This document shows positions 46,072 through 54,371 of a stretch of 64,000 bases of DNA, piece by piece. Position numbers and translations under genes: made by a program. The stretch is taken from contig CALSPA010000002.1 in assembly GCA_943788115.1 (NCBI GenBank), forward strand, positions 56,976 through 120,975, written 5' to 3'. The first letter of the stretch is position 1, and every line of letters starts with the position of its first letter. The DNA is from an uncultured Flavobacteriales bacterium (GTDB lineage Bacteria; Bacteroidota; Bacteroidia; Flavobacteriales_D; Parvicellaceae). The notes below the pieces were generated by a model, which ran no database searches, was not told the origin of the DNA, and saw nothing but the letters and a program-made list of their open reading frames with translations.

Positions 46072-46099
46072 GAGCCTCAAAAATTGAGGCTTTTTTTTT
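46072..46099 (+). terminator. Intrinsic terminator after fabI
   Basis: AGCCTCAA and TTGAGGCT form a GC-containing stem around AAA, followed by nine T. It sits 22 bp after the fabI stop and 14 bp before murF, separating the two. Confidence 0.9.
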
Positions 46100-46112
46100 A
46101 CTTTAGATTTAT

Positions 46113-47402
46113 ATGCTTAAAGATCTTTATGATAAATACATTAGCTGTGGGTATCAAATCTCTACAGATACAAGAAATATTAAAGACAAATCTTTGTTTG
46201 TTGCATTAAAAGGACCAAACTTTAACGCAAATTTATTTGTTAATCAAGCATTAGAAAAAGGTGCAAAATATGCTTTAATTGACGATGCTAAATATGCCAT
46301 CAAAGGAAAGACCATTCTAGTCGACAATACGCTTAAAACATTACAAGACCTTGCCAATCACCATAGAAATCAATTTTCAATTCCAGTAATTGGAATTACA
46401 GGAAGTAATGGGAAAACAACTTCCAAAGAACTTATAGGGGCTGTTTTAAAAAGTGAGTTCAATGTTCTTGTTACTCAAGGAAACTTAAACAATCATATCG
46501 GAGTTCCTCTCACCCTTCTTAGGCTTAACAAAAGTCATCAGATAGCTATTATTGAAATGGGAGCAAATCATATAGGTGAGATTAGAGAGTTATCTTCAAT
46601 AGTAGAACCAACTCATGGTGTGATTACCAATATCGGAATTGCTCATATTGAAGGTTTTGGCTCTAAAGAGGGAGTTTTAAAAACTAAAAAAGAACTTTAT
46701 GATCATATAGCAACTAAAAATGGAATACTTTTTTGCAATCAAGATGATGAACAATTAACCAATATTCTTCCAAAAAACACTCAAAACGTACTGTTCGGAA
46801 AAAACTCTACTAAAATATCAGGACAAATAAAAGAAGCGAACCCTTTTATATCTTTTTCATGGGAAATTGAAAATTATAAATCAAATGAGCTTAAAACCCA
46901 TCTTATAGGAGAATATAATTTTTACAATTTCTTATTAGCAATTACTATCGGAACTTTCTTTAAAGTTAAACCATCTAACATTAACAGTTCTTTGGTTAAC
47001 TACCAACCGTCAAACAACAGATCTCAAGTTGTTAAAACTGAACACAACACTGTAATTGTTGATTGCTACAACGCAAATCCAACAAGTGTAATGGCTGCAT
47101 TAAATAGCTTTAAATTAATTGACAGTGAAAATAAACTTGTTATTCTAGGAGACATGCTAGAATTGGGTAATATTTCTGCAACTGAACATTTAAATATTTT
47201 AAATTTCTTATCCAACAACAATATAAATTGCATAACTGTTGGAAATGAATTTAAAAAAGTGAAAAGTGAATTTAAAAATTTTGCTACTGTAGAATTACTA
47301 ATTGAACACATTAAGAATAATCAAATAAAATCTAATTTCCTTCTTTTAAAAGGATCTAGAGCTATAAAACTAGAAACATTGATTAACTCAAAAGCAATTT
47401 AA
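46113..47402 (+). CDS. murF: UDP-N-acetylmuramoyl-tripeptide--D-alanyl-D-alanine ligase
   Basis: 429 residues. N-terminal UDP-MurNAc domain (ISTDTRNIKDKSLFVALKG), central ATPase P-loop ITGSNGKTTSKELIG, QGNLNNHIGVPLTLLRL, IIEMGANHIGEI (metal Glu), NIGIAHIEGFGS and C-terminal VIVDCYNANPTSVMAALNSF. Adds D-Ala-D-Ala to the lipid II precursor. Followed directly by a small membrane-protein gene and YbaB. Confidence 0.96.
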   Translation: MLKDLYDKYISCGYQISTDTRNIKDKSLFVALKGPNFNANLFVNQALEKGAKYALIDDAKYAIKGKTILVDNTLKTLQDLANHHRNQFSIPVIGITGSNGKTTSKELIGAVLKSEFNVLVTQGNLNNHIGVPLTLLRLNKSHQIAIIEMGANHIGEIRELSSIVEPTHGVITNIGIAHIEGFGSKEGVLKTKKELYDHIATKNGILFCNQDDEQLTNILPKNTQNVLFGKNSTKISGQIKEANPFISFSWEIENYKSNELKTHLIGEYNFYNFLLAITIGTFFKVKPSNINSSLVNYQPSNNRSQVVKTEHNTVIVDCYNANPTSVMAALNSFKLIDSENKLVILGDMLELGNISATEHLNILNFLSNNNINCITVGNEFKKVKSEFKNFATVELLIEHIKNNQIKSNFLLLKGSRAIKLETLINSKAI

Positions 47403-47555
47403 ATGACACCAGGGGAATATCTTATAACAGGGTTTGTAATTACTATATTTATTCTAGGGATTTATGCAGGATTACGACTTTACAAATGGAATAGAAATGA
47501 CATGCGTAAAAAATTAGAGAAAAATATAGAAAAGAAAAAAAACAAAAACACTTAA
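47403..47555 (+). CDS. Small single-pass membrane protein (50 residues)
   Basis: Not in the ORF track because of its length. ATG 47403 follows the murF TAA without a gap (the ATG shares no bases but is adjacent), and the stop at 47553-47555 is 3 bp before the YbaB ATG. The product reads MTPGEYLITGFVITIFILG for the membrane segment, then a basic tail (YKWNRNDMRKKLEKNIEKKKNKNT). Tight packing between two genes and a coherent helix-plus-basic-tail design make it likely to be real. Function unknown. Confidence 0.65.
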   Translation: MTPGEYLITGFVITIFILGIYAGLRLYKWNRNDMRKKLEKNIEKKKNKNT

Positions 47556-47558
47556 CTC

Positions 47559-47876
47559 ATGTTTGGAAAAAACAATATGCAAGAAATGATGGCTAAACTT
47601 CAAGATATGAAAGGTGCAGTCGATAATTCAAAAAAAAAATTAGCAAACATTAATGTGAAAGGTGAATCTCAATGTAAACGAATTCGCTATGTTCTAGATG
47701 GAAATAGAAAAATAAAAGACCTAACAATAGATGATGAGTTATTAAACTCAGATAAGGATGAGTTGATTGATTTACTCATTATTTCATTCAACAAGGCAAT
47801 AGAAGATGCAGATTATGTTAACGAAAATGAGCTTAAAAATACTGCGCTTAATGTATTTCCTGAGATGGGAAAATAA
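47559..47876 (+). CDS. YbaB/EbfC nucleoid-associated protein
   Basis: 105 residues. MFGKNNMQEMMAKLQDMKGAVDNSKKKLANINVKGES and a C-terminal DELIDLLIISFNKAIEDADYVNENEL follow the YbaB fold (helix, three strands, helix). Normally encoded beside dnaX and recR; here it follows murF. Binds DNA as a dimer. Shorter central strands and a KxIRYVLDGNRKIKDLTIDDELL core agree with Bacteroidota members. Confidence 0.85.
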   Translation: MFGKNNMQEMMAKLQDMKGAVDNSKKKLANINVKGESQCKRIRYVLDGNRKIKDLTIDDELLNSDKDELIDLLIISFNKAIEDADYVNENELKNTALNVFPEMGK

Positions 47877-48662
47877 TTAAGTAATTATTAAAGATATTGC
47901 CATAATAAACATACCCAAAATTAAACCCAACAAAGTATCTTTCTTATTGCCAAACTCCCAACTACTTGGAAGAAGACATACTAAAGATATGTAAACCATT
48001 ATTCCAGCAATTAAAGCAAAAGAACAAGAAAGCAACTCTTCACTTACATTGTTACCTACAAATAAAAAAACTAAAATTGCTCCTAAAGGTTCTGCAAAAC
48101 CACTAAATAATGAATACCTAAAAGCTTTCCATTTATTTCCAGTAGAGTAATATATAGGAACAGCCACAGAAACACCTTCTGGAATATTATGGAGTGCTAT
48201 AGCTATAGCTATAGGTAAACCCATAGAAAAGTCATTAACACTACTCAAAAAAGTAACAATTCCTTCAGGAAAATTATGAACAGCTAAAGCTATTGCCACT
48301 AGAATACCTGTTTTATAAAGCCCTTTGTTCTTAGTCAATGAAAGATGACTCTTATTTCCTTCTTGAAATAGAGCTGGCAACAATTTATCCAATAGGTAAA
48401 CAAGTAACATACCTATAAAAAACAAACAAACTGAAATGAATCCGCCATAATTTGAACCATAAATATCTTTCAAACTAATTTGTGCTTCTGGAAGCATCTC
48501 AACAAAAGAAACATAAATCATTACCCCAGCAGCAAAAGATGTACTTAATGCTAAGAAACGATTGTTTTTAATATTCGAAAAGAAAACAACAAGACCTCCA
48601 ATTCCAGTTGCTAAACCAGCAGCTAGAGTCAAAATAAATGCACCTATTACATGATCATCCAT
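47877..48662 (-). CDS. ZIP-family metal transporter (ZupT-like)
   Basis: 261 residues, eight membrane helices. Metal-binding helix IV and V motifs are intact: AVHNFPEGIVTF and ALHNIPEGVSVAVPI; the first half has ATGIGGLVVFF and SFAAGVMIYVSFVEMLPEA. It closely follows the E. coli ZupT pattern, importing zinc, iron or manganese. The C-terminal end abuts the YbaB stop on the opposite strand. Confidence 0.93.
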   Translation of the reverse strand: MDDHVIGAFILTLAAGLATGIGGLVVFFSNIKNNRFLALSTSFAAGVMIYVSFVEMLPEAQISLKDIYGSNYGGFISVCLFFIGMLLVYLLDKLLPALFQEGNKSHLSLTKNKGLYKTGILVAIALAVHNFPEGIVTFLSSVNDFSMGLPIAIAIALHNIPEGVSVAVPIYYSTGNKWKAFRYSLFSGFAEPLGAILVFLFVGNNVSEELLSCSFALIAGIMVYISLVCLLPSSWEFGNKKDTLLGLILGMFIMAISLIIT

Positions 48663-48716
48663 AATGTGCGAAAATATAGTATAATAAAGTTTTCATCAAT
48701 ACCTAAAAAATGGTAT

Positions 48717-49397
48717 TTAAGATTGTGAATTAAAACTAAACTGATTAGGGCTTACCAATTGTGTTTTTACTGCATACATTACAATACCAGCAGTATTGTT
48801 AACATTTAGTTTTTTCATTATGTTTTTTCGGTGTGTATTAACTGTATGATTACTTAAATACAATACGGCAGCAATTTGCGAGTTAGTATAACCTTCAGCA
48901 ATAAATTGAATAATTTGAAGCTCCCTTTCAGTAAGGTTTGCATCTTCGTAACTAAGAGTGTTAAATTTAATTTTATTAATGTCAACCGACTCATTTCTCA
49001 TTTGTGAAACAATATCTGAACAATAAAATTTATTACCCTTAATTGTTTCATTAATAGATTCAATAATTTCGTTTGCAGAACACTCCTTTTTGATGTGACT
49101 TTCAATTCCAGCTCTTACAGCTTGTACTATCGTATGAGCGTTTATGTAAGGAGTAATGGCTACGATTAATAAATTTTTAAATTTTGATTTTATTTTCACA
49201 ACATCATCAAGAGAAAAACCAGAAGATGTATAATCAATTATTAAAATAGAATTGGGAACAAGTTTTAATTGAGCTGTTAAATCAGAAGAATTAACAACTT
49301 CTGTTAAGTTAAACCCTGAGGATAAAGGTTTTAGAATGGCTTTTAATCCTCTTCTAACCAATTCTGAACTATCTGCTATTAAAATGTTTTTACTCAA
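48717..49397 (-). CDS. LuxR/NarL-type response regulator
   Basis: 226 residues. Receiver domain 1-120 (NILIADSSELVRRGLKAIL; phospho-acceptor Asp in LIIDYTSSGFS; conserved Lys segment SHIKKECSANEII) followed by a GerE-type helix-turn-helix (LTERELQIIQFIAEGYTNSQIAAVLYLSNHTVNTHRKNIMKKLNVNN). The start is TTG 49397, the only option before an in-frame stop. The second acidic residue usually present in the receiver pocket (DD) is here A-D (IADSS), a possible weakness. No sensor kinase gene is adjacent. Confidence 0.92.
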   Translation of the reverse strand: MSKNILIADSSELVRRGLKAILKPLSSGFNLTEVVNSSDLTAQLKLVPNSILIIDYTSSGFSLDDVVKIKSKFKNLLIVAITPYINAHTIVQAVRAGIESHIKKECSANEIIESINETIKGNKFYCSDIVSQMRNESVDINKIKFNTLSYEDANLTERELQIIQFIAEGYTNSQIAAVLYLSNHTVNTHRKNIMKKLNVNNTAGIVMYAVKTQLVSPNQFSFNSQS

Positions 49398-49428
49398 GTC
49401 TTATTAAGAACGATTATAAATAATAATA

Positions 49429-49436
49429 CAAATATA
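49429..49436 (-). promoter_or_regulatory. -7 box for the response regulator
   Basis: Minus strand TATATTTG, 31 bp upstream of the TTG start. Confidence 0.5.
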
Positions 49437-49480
49437 TAATTAGTGCTCAATAAAATTAAAAATAATTATAAACATCTATT

Positions 49481-49488
49481 TACATTTG
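49481..49488 (+). promoter_or_regulatory. -7 box touching the DUF4268 start
   Basis: TACATTTG, ending 4 bp before the ATG at 49493. If used, transcription would start at or next to the start codon, giving a leaderless or nearly leaderless mRNA. Confidence 0.55.
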
Positions 49489-49492
49489 TACT

Positions 49493-49954
49493 ATGTATGA
49501 TAGGGAAACAGTAAGAAATACAAAAAGTTTGTTCTATACAAGTTTCGGAAAATTCATGAAAAATGAATACTCAAAAAGCGGGTTGAGGGTAAAATGGATT
49601 AATTACCAAACTGGAATTAAACAACTATACATTAGACTTGATGCAGATAATAAGAATGCGCGTTTCTGTATTGATATACAGCATAAAGACATTGATATTA
49701 GAGAACTGCAATACGCACAATTTGTAGAGCTAAATAAACTTTTCACTGCTATTTCGGATTTAAATTGGACTTGGAATGAAAATTTCACAAATGAAAACTC
49801 TAATCAATGCTGTAGAATATCTACAGAAATAGAAAACTTTAACATTTACGACAAAGCAAATTGGAAAATTGCATTTGATTTCTACAAGAAATCGTTAATT
49901 CATTTTGATGAGTTTTGGTATGATTACAAAGAACTATTTTTACAGCTTCAATAA
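49493..49954 (+). CDS. DUF4268 domain-containing protein
   Basis: 153 residues. KSLFYTSFGKFMKNEYSKSGLRVKWINYQTGIKQLYIRLDADNKNARFCIDIQHKD followed by an acidic middle and KANWKIAFDFYKKSLIHFDEFWYDYKELF matches the DUF4268 pattern, which appears alone in Bacteroidota and as a C-terminal domain of some nuclease-like proteins. No catalytic residues are recognised. Cytoplasmic; the methyltransferase gene follows 9 bp later. Confidence 0.85.
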   Translation: MYDRETVRNTKSLFYTSFGKFMKNEYSKSGLRVKWINYQTGIKQLYIRLDADNKNARFCIDIQHKDIDIRELQYAQFVELNKLFTAISDLNWTWNENFTNENSNQCCRISTEIENFNIYDKANWKIAFDFYKKSLIHFDEFWYDYKELFLQLQ

Positions 49955-49963
49955 TTAATTAAA

Positions 49964-51395
49964 ATGGAAATAAAAAGAGGCGAAGAAATAACGATTGAAA
50001 TCGAGGATTTTGCATACGGTGGTAAAGGAATAACTAAGCTACTAATAGATGAAAGGCCCTATGTTATCTTTACTTTAAATGGCATTCCAGGTCAAAAAGT
50101 TAAAGCTAGAGTCGTTAAAAAAAAGAAATCATTTGCTGAATGTAGAATTATTGAAGTAATAGAACACTCGGAATTTGAAATAAAGTCTTGCTACCAACGA
50201 ATTTCTGGAGCACCATACATCTCATTACCAATAGAAAAGCAACATCAATTTAAAAAAAAATCAACCTTTGATTTATTTACTAGAATTGGAGAATTATCAA
50301 ATTTAGACGAATTATTCGATGAATTTATTTGCTCTCCTAATTCATTCCATTACAGAAACAAAATGGAATATTCATTTTCTACAATCAAGCATGACTTAAC
50401 TACAAATGAGGAATTAGATGATGAATTTGCATTGGGGTTTAAGCATTCTGGAACATGGTGGAAAGTTGAAGATTTAGACCAAGATTCTGGAATGTTTGAT
50501 CAAGAACTAGAAAACAAACTAAAAGACATTAGATCATTTCTAAAATCAACCCAACTACCTGCTTGGCATCCACCATCAAAAGTTGGTTTTTTCAGACATT
50601 TGGTAGTTAGGAAAAGCTTTGCAAATGATGAATTGCTCATAAATTTAGTCACCTCAAATCAGGGATTAAAAAAATTTAACGCCTACAAAATTAGCTACTT
50701 ATTTACAATTACTATTTGGAGATCGTTTAGCCGGATTCATTCATACAGTTAACATTGATGTTGCCGATAGAGCGAAATTAGAAAATGGCACAAGCAACCT
50801 CATTTATGGGAAAAAAGTAATTGTAGAAAACATTCTGGATTTAGATTTTGAAATAAGTATGGAAAGTTTCTTTCAAACAAATCCTGCAAGTGCCCAAAAG
50901 TTATATAATAAAGTAATTGAATACACTCATTATAAAAATGAAATGTCTAACCAAGTTATTATGGATCTATTCTGTGGAACTGGAACAATAGGACAATTAA
51001 TTGCAAGTGGTATTCCTTCATCCAATGTAATTGGGGTTGATATTGTTAATTCTTCAATTGAAAATGCTAAAAAAAATGCAATTGAAAATAATTTAGATAA
51101 CATTAATTTTTTTGCTGAAGATGCTGGTAAGTTTATTTTAAATCATCCAGAATACATTGATAAAATAGGCACAATAATTCTAGATCCTCCAAGAGCTGGA
51201 ATAGCACCTAAAACATTAAGAAAAGTAATTAGACTAGGAGCTAAAAGAATTGTATACGTAAGTTGTAACCCATCTACTCAAGCAAGAGATGCTAAAGAAT
51301 TAACACAGGAAGGATATAAACTGCTTAAATTTTCATTAGTAGATCAGTTCCCACATACTGGTCACATAGAAAGCATTATGCTTTTCGAAAAGTAG
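49964..51395 (+). pseudogene. rlmD: RlmD/RumA-type 23S rRNA (uracil-5-) methyltransferase with frameshift
   Basis: The gene is split into ORFs 49964-50752 and 50859-51395. N-terminal TRAM domain: ITIEIEDFAYGGKGITKL. C-terminal SAM-methyltransferase: LFCGTGTIGQLIASG, NINFFAEDAGKF, LDPPRAGIAPKTL, YVSCNPSTQARD (catalytic Cys) and DQFPHTGHIE. The Fe-S cluster cysteines expected after TRAM are mostly absent (KSCYQRISGAPYISLPIEKQ). Removing one A from the A7 run at 50668-50674 restores a continuous frame reading TPTKLATYLQLLFGDRLAGF. The span is one more than a multiple of three. Either sequencing error or a young pseudogene. Confidence 0.85.
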
Positions 51396-51396
51396 T

Positions 51397-52839
51397 TTAG
51401 TCATCTAGAGAATTTAACTTATCTAGTAAATTCTTAACTATTCTATCTAAATCCTTGTCTGGAAGAACTCCTAGCATTCCGTACATGACTGCAGATCGTT
51501 TAGGACTAGGGTCAATAGATGCAAATCTTTTTTGAATTTTAGAAATACTACCTTCAGGTAATAATTTACTGACAAGTTTTAATGTTGACACTTGAAATCG
51601 GTGCATTTTCTTGGAAACAGAAAAGGATTTAACTTTGGAAATAGACCATTTTAAATCTTTTATGAATGCCTCAATTATTTCAACTGAATGAACTTGAGAT
51701 ATTGTTAAATGTATTCCTGAAGGGTGTTGAAGCCGATCAAAACTCCAACCCTTAATGTTCATATTATCTGCTAACTCATGAATATCAATTGATTTTGACT
51801 GAATTGCTACCAAGCTCATTGAAGGGCTTCCAATTGTACTTAACTCTGGAATTTCATTTATTTTTTCAAGTAATAAATTAGTAGAATCCATTGTTTTCTG
51901 AACTAGCTTTAAATAGCCATTCTCGCCTATTGTATTTATAGCCGCCCAAGCGGCTGCTATAGAACCACCAGGTTTTGTTCCAAGCATTGTTGTCGATCCG
52001 TAAACTCCTCCACTCCACTTTGTATAAATACTGAATTGGAATTTTCTTAAAGAACGGTTTCTATATAAAATTACAGACGCTCCCTTTGCTGCATATCCGT
52101 ATTTATGCACATCTACAGAAATAGAAGTAACCCCCTTTAATTTAAAATCAAAGCAGGGTAAATCCCAGCCAAGTTTGTTCATAAATGGCAACATAAAACC
52201 ACCTATGCAACAATCAACATGAAGTAAAATATTTTTTTCTAAAGCCAAGTTTGACAATTCTTCGATTGGATCTATTAACCCATGAGGAAAAGAAGGTGCA
52301 GACCCCACAATCATTACGGTATTGTTGTTAATCTTTTCCTTAATCTTTGAAACATCAGCAACAAGATCAATTGTCGGTACTACAACTGCTTTAAGTCCAA
52401 AATAATTAGCCCCTTTTAAAAAAGCTGGATGAGCAGATGCTGGCACAATAACTTCAGGAACATCCATAAAAGGACGTGTTGTTTTTGAATAATCTCTAGC
52501 TGTTTTCAATGCAAGTAAAATACTTTCTGTACCACCAGAAGTCATGCACCCACTAGCGTTTGCTGGAGCATTAAAAAGATGATTAACCATTGCTACAACT
52601 TCAGCCTCTAATTTTCTTAAGCTAGGAAATAATTGAGGGTTAAGAGCATTGTCATGAAAGAATAAATTATATGCCTCATTAATGGTTTTGGCATATTCTT
52701 CACCGGGGTAATAAACGTAACCAAAAGATTTTCCAGACTTCCAATTAACATCAGAATTTTTTAAGAAATTTAAATCATTTAAAACTTGTTCTGAAGATCG
52801 TCCTTTACTAGGGAAACCTATTTTATTTAATTTTTTCAA
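51397..52839 (-). CDS. PLP-dependent sphingosine-1-phosphate lyase-like enzyme
   Basis: 480 residues, group II PLP decarboxylase fold. Motifs resemble S1P lyase rather than glutamate decarboxylase: MTSGGTESILLALKTARD, GSAPSFPHGLIDPIEEL, VDCCIGGFMLPF (PLP Asp), SISVDVHKYGYAAKGASVILY with PLP lysine K246, TKWSGGVYGSTTMLGTKPGG, and a C-terminal MYGMLGVLP. The N-terminal membrane helix of eukaryotic S1P lyase is lacking. S1P lyases split phosphorylated long-chain bases into an aldehyde and phosphoethanolamine. Start is TTG 52839. Many Bacteroidota make sphingolipids, so a role in their turnover is plausible, yet aminotransferase-class misassignment cannot be excluded. Confidence 0.8.
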   Translation of the reverse strand: MKKLNKIGFPSKGRSSEQVLNDLNFLKNSDVNWKSGKSFGYVYYPGEEYAKTINEAYNLFFHDNALNPQLFPSLRKLEAEVVAMVNHLFNAPANASGCMTSGGTESILLALKTARDYSKTTRPFMDVPEVIVPASAHPAFLKGANYFGLKAVVVPTIDLVADVSKIKEKINNNTVMIVGSAPSFPHGLIDPIEELSNLALEKNILLHVDCCIGGFMLPFMNKLGWDLPCFDFKLKGVTSISVDVHKYGYAAKGASVILYRNRSLRKFQFSIYTKWSGGVYGSTTMLGTKPGGSIAAAWAAINTIGENGYLKLVQKTMDSTNLLLEKINEIPELSTIGSPSMSLVAIQSKSIDIHELADNMNIKGWSFDRLQHPSGIHLTISQVHSVEIIEAFIKDLKWSISKVKSFSVSKKMHRFQVSTLKLVSKLLPEGSISKIQKRFASIDPSPKRSAVMYGMLGVLPDKDLDRIVKNLLDKLNSLDD

Positions 52840-52853
52840 TTTGATAATACACT

Positions 52854-53195
52854 TTAATAAAACAAATGAGATTTAGATTTATTCTTCCAACCCGATTGGC
52901 TGCTGTATTTTACAAAATATATTTTTACGTCTGCTTGTGATTCATAATCGACAAAAAATATTTTCTTTTTAGCTTGACTCTCATAATCTACAAAAAACCA
53001 ATCTCCCTTGTTACCAGAACTTTGACTAGAATATTCTTTTTTATGCACTAATAAATCAGCCTGACTTTCATAATCAACAACGAAAACCTTCACATCAGCC
53101 TGACTTGAATATTTTACAGAAAAAATTTTCTGTGAATGAATTGAAAAACAAATAAACAGAAGAATAAAAACTGAAATAAACCTATTTAAATACAT
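52854..53195 (-). CDS. Secreted V-x-Y-x-SQ repeat protein (septoil-knot/DUF6150 type)
   Basis: 113 residues. Signal peptide to about residue 21 (SIHSQ). The mature part is six copies of a 12-to-16-residue unit with the centre VxYxSQA: FSVKYSSQADVK, VFVVDYESQADL, HKKEYSSQSSG, FFVDYESQAKKK, IFFVDYESQADVK, IYFVKYSSQSGWK. This is the pattern I recall for the 7-fold septoil-knot domain (formerly DUF6150), a small beta-propeller-like closed fold, though a seventh unit is not obvious here. Rich in basic and aromatic residues. Function unknown. Confidence 0.7.
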   Translation of the reverse strand: MYLNRFISVFILLFICFSIHSQKIFSVKYSSQADVKVFVVDYESQADLLVHKKEYSSQSSGNKGDWFFVDYESQAKKKIFFVDYESQADVKIYFVKYSSQSGWKNKSKSHLFY

Positions 53196-53248
53196 GATTT
53201 AATTTTTAATATTAAAATAAAGATAAAACATTTAAAATCACAATTAAT

Positions 53249-53509
53249 TTAATTGATAGAATCAAGAATAAATTTATTTACCTTTTGTTTCATAATTTCT
53301 AAAGCTAGTTTATTAATTTCTTTATCCAAATCTGCCTTTTTAACTGTATATCCTCTGTCTCTACATTCTTTAGCAGCTTTTTCACTAGAAATAACAAAAT
53401 ATAAAGATTTGTTTTCTCGAAAAACGTGAAATATTGAAGGTCTATTTTTTTCTAAAAAATTAAGTCTGTTAATTAGATAGTAGATGATATATTCTGGTCT
53501 TTCCTCCAT
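53249..53509 (-). CDS. Small hypothetical protein
   Basis: 86 residues with no signal peptide and no membrane helix. Contains a Phe/Tyr-rich N-terminal half (YIIYYLINRLNFLEKN) and a mixed-charge helical C-terminus (KADLDKEINKLALEIMKQKVNKFI). I do not recognise a family. Start ATG 53509 is plain and codon usage is like the neighbours, so it is probably real; confidence is limited by the short length. Confidence 0.5.
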   Translation of the reverse strand: MEERPEYIIYYLINRLNFLEKNRPSIFHVFRENKSLYFVISSEKAAKECRDRGYTVKKADLDKEINKLALEIMKQKVNKFILDSIN

Positions 53510-53584
53510 GCGTATGTAGATACAAAAACCAATCCAAAATGTTCATATCAATTATAAAAGTAAATTAACTAAGACACAGAAAAC

Positions 53585-53623
53585 AAAAAATCCATTAACT
53601 CTACAGAGAGAAAATGGATTTTT
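53585..53623 (-). terminator. Terminator of tRNA-Pro
   Basis: Minus strand AAAAATCCATT and AATGGATTTTTT form an 11-bp inverted repeat with a 16-nt loop, followed by a T run, directly after the tRNA-Pro 3' end. Confidence 0.65.
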
Positions 53624-53629
53624 AATAAG

Positions 53630-53704
53630 TCGGGGTGGCAAGATTCGAACTTGCGACCTCCTGCTCCCAAAGCAGGCGCGATAACCGGGCTACGCTACAC
53701 CCCG
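53630..53704 (-). tRNA. tRNA-Pro (anticodon TGG)
   Basis: Minus-strand sequence CGGGGTGTAGCGTAGCCCGG folds as acceptor and D arm; the anticodon arm CCTGCTTTGGGAGCAGG places TGG in the loop; the T arm is GTCGCAAGTTCGAATCTTGC with GTTCGAATC. The acceptor stem CGGGGTG pairs with CACCCCG; discriminator A. CCA is not encoded. Confidence 0.97.
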
Positions 53705-53798
53705 AGGTGTTAATTGGGATTGCAAAAGAAATGAATATTAACTTCTCAGCAAAATTATTTTAAAGAAATAAAAATTAAATATTTAAAATATGAGAAAA

Positions 53799-54371
53799 CT
53801 AGTTTAATGAGACCATCTTTTTTGTATCAATTGTTGTCTCAAGAACGAAAAAATCTTGATTATTTTCTGCAGGGAAAGATTTTGTAATGATGTTTCCTTC
53901 ACTTCGAATAGCTATATCTAGAATTCCTAATCCACCACCACCTTTTTGATCTATACAGCCATCTTTCATTATCTGAATACAATGTTCTTGAATCTCAAAT
54001 TTTTCCAGCTTTACAATATTGTTAAATCTATTGGTAAGTGTAACACATTGCTCTTTTGAAAGGAAATTACCTACAATAAATTTAAAATTATTACCGTATT
54101 TTAATAAATTAATAAAAAGGTTAACATTGTTTTCAAGACAATCATTTTGTTCTGAACTGTGTCTAAATGCATTCTCAAGCGATTCTACAATACAACCAAA
54201 AACTCTTTTACATGATGCTCTTTCTAACTTTTGATCTATAAGTTTCCATTTTAAATGCTCGATAGTATTACTTATTTTCTTTTTATCAAAAGAATCTTTG
54301 CATTCATAAATAAGCTCATATCCATTAGATATAATCGAATCTCTTATTTCAGTATTAAAATGAGGTAGCAT
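53799..54371 (-). CDS. SiaB-family protein (HATPase-like anti-sigma-type kinase)
   Basis: 190 residues. The helix-rich first part ends in FGCIVESLENAFRHSSEQ, which fits the N-box (E-x-x-x-N) of GHKL ATPases, and GCIDQKGGGGLGILDIAIRSEG fits the G-box. This pair of motifs and size match SiaB family kinases (DUF6272), which phosphorylate STAS-type antagonists in cyclic-di-GMP stress signalling in Pseudomonas. No SiaA phosphatase or STAS (SiaC) gene is adjacent. Fixed on the opposite strand to tRNA-Ser. Confidence 0.75.
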   Translation of the reverse strand: MLPHFNTEIRDSIISNGYELIYECKDSFDKKKISNTIEHLKWKLIDQKLERASCKRVFGCIVESLENAFRHSSEQNDCLENNVNLFINLLKYGNNFKFIVGNFLSKEQCVTLTNRFNNIVKLEKFEIQEHCIQIMKDGCIDQKGGGGLGILDIAIRSEGNIITKSFPAENNQDFFVLETTIDTKKMVSLN

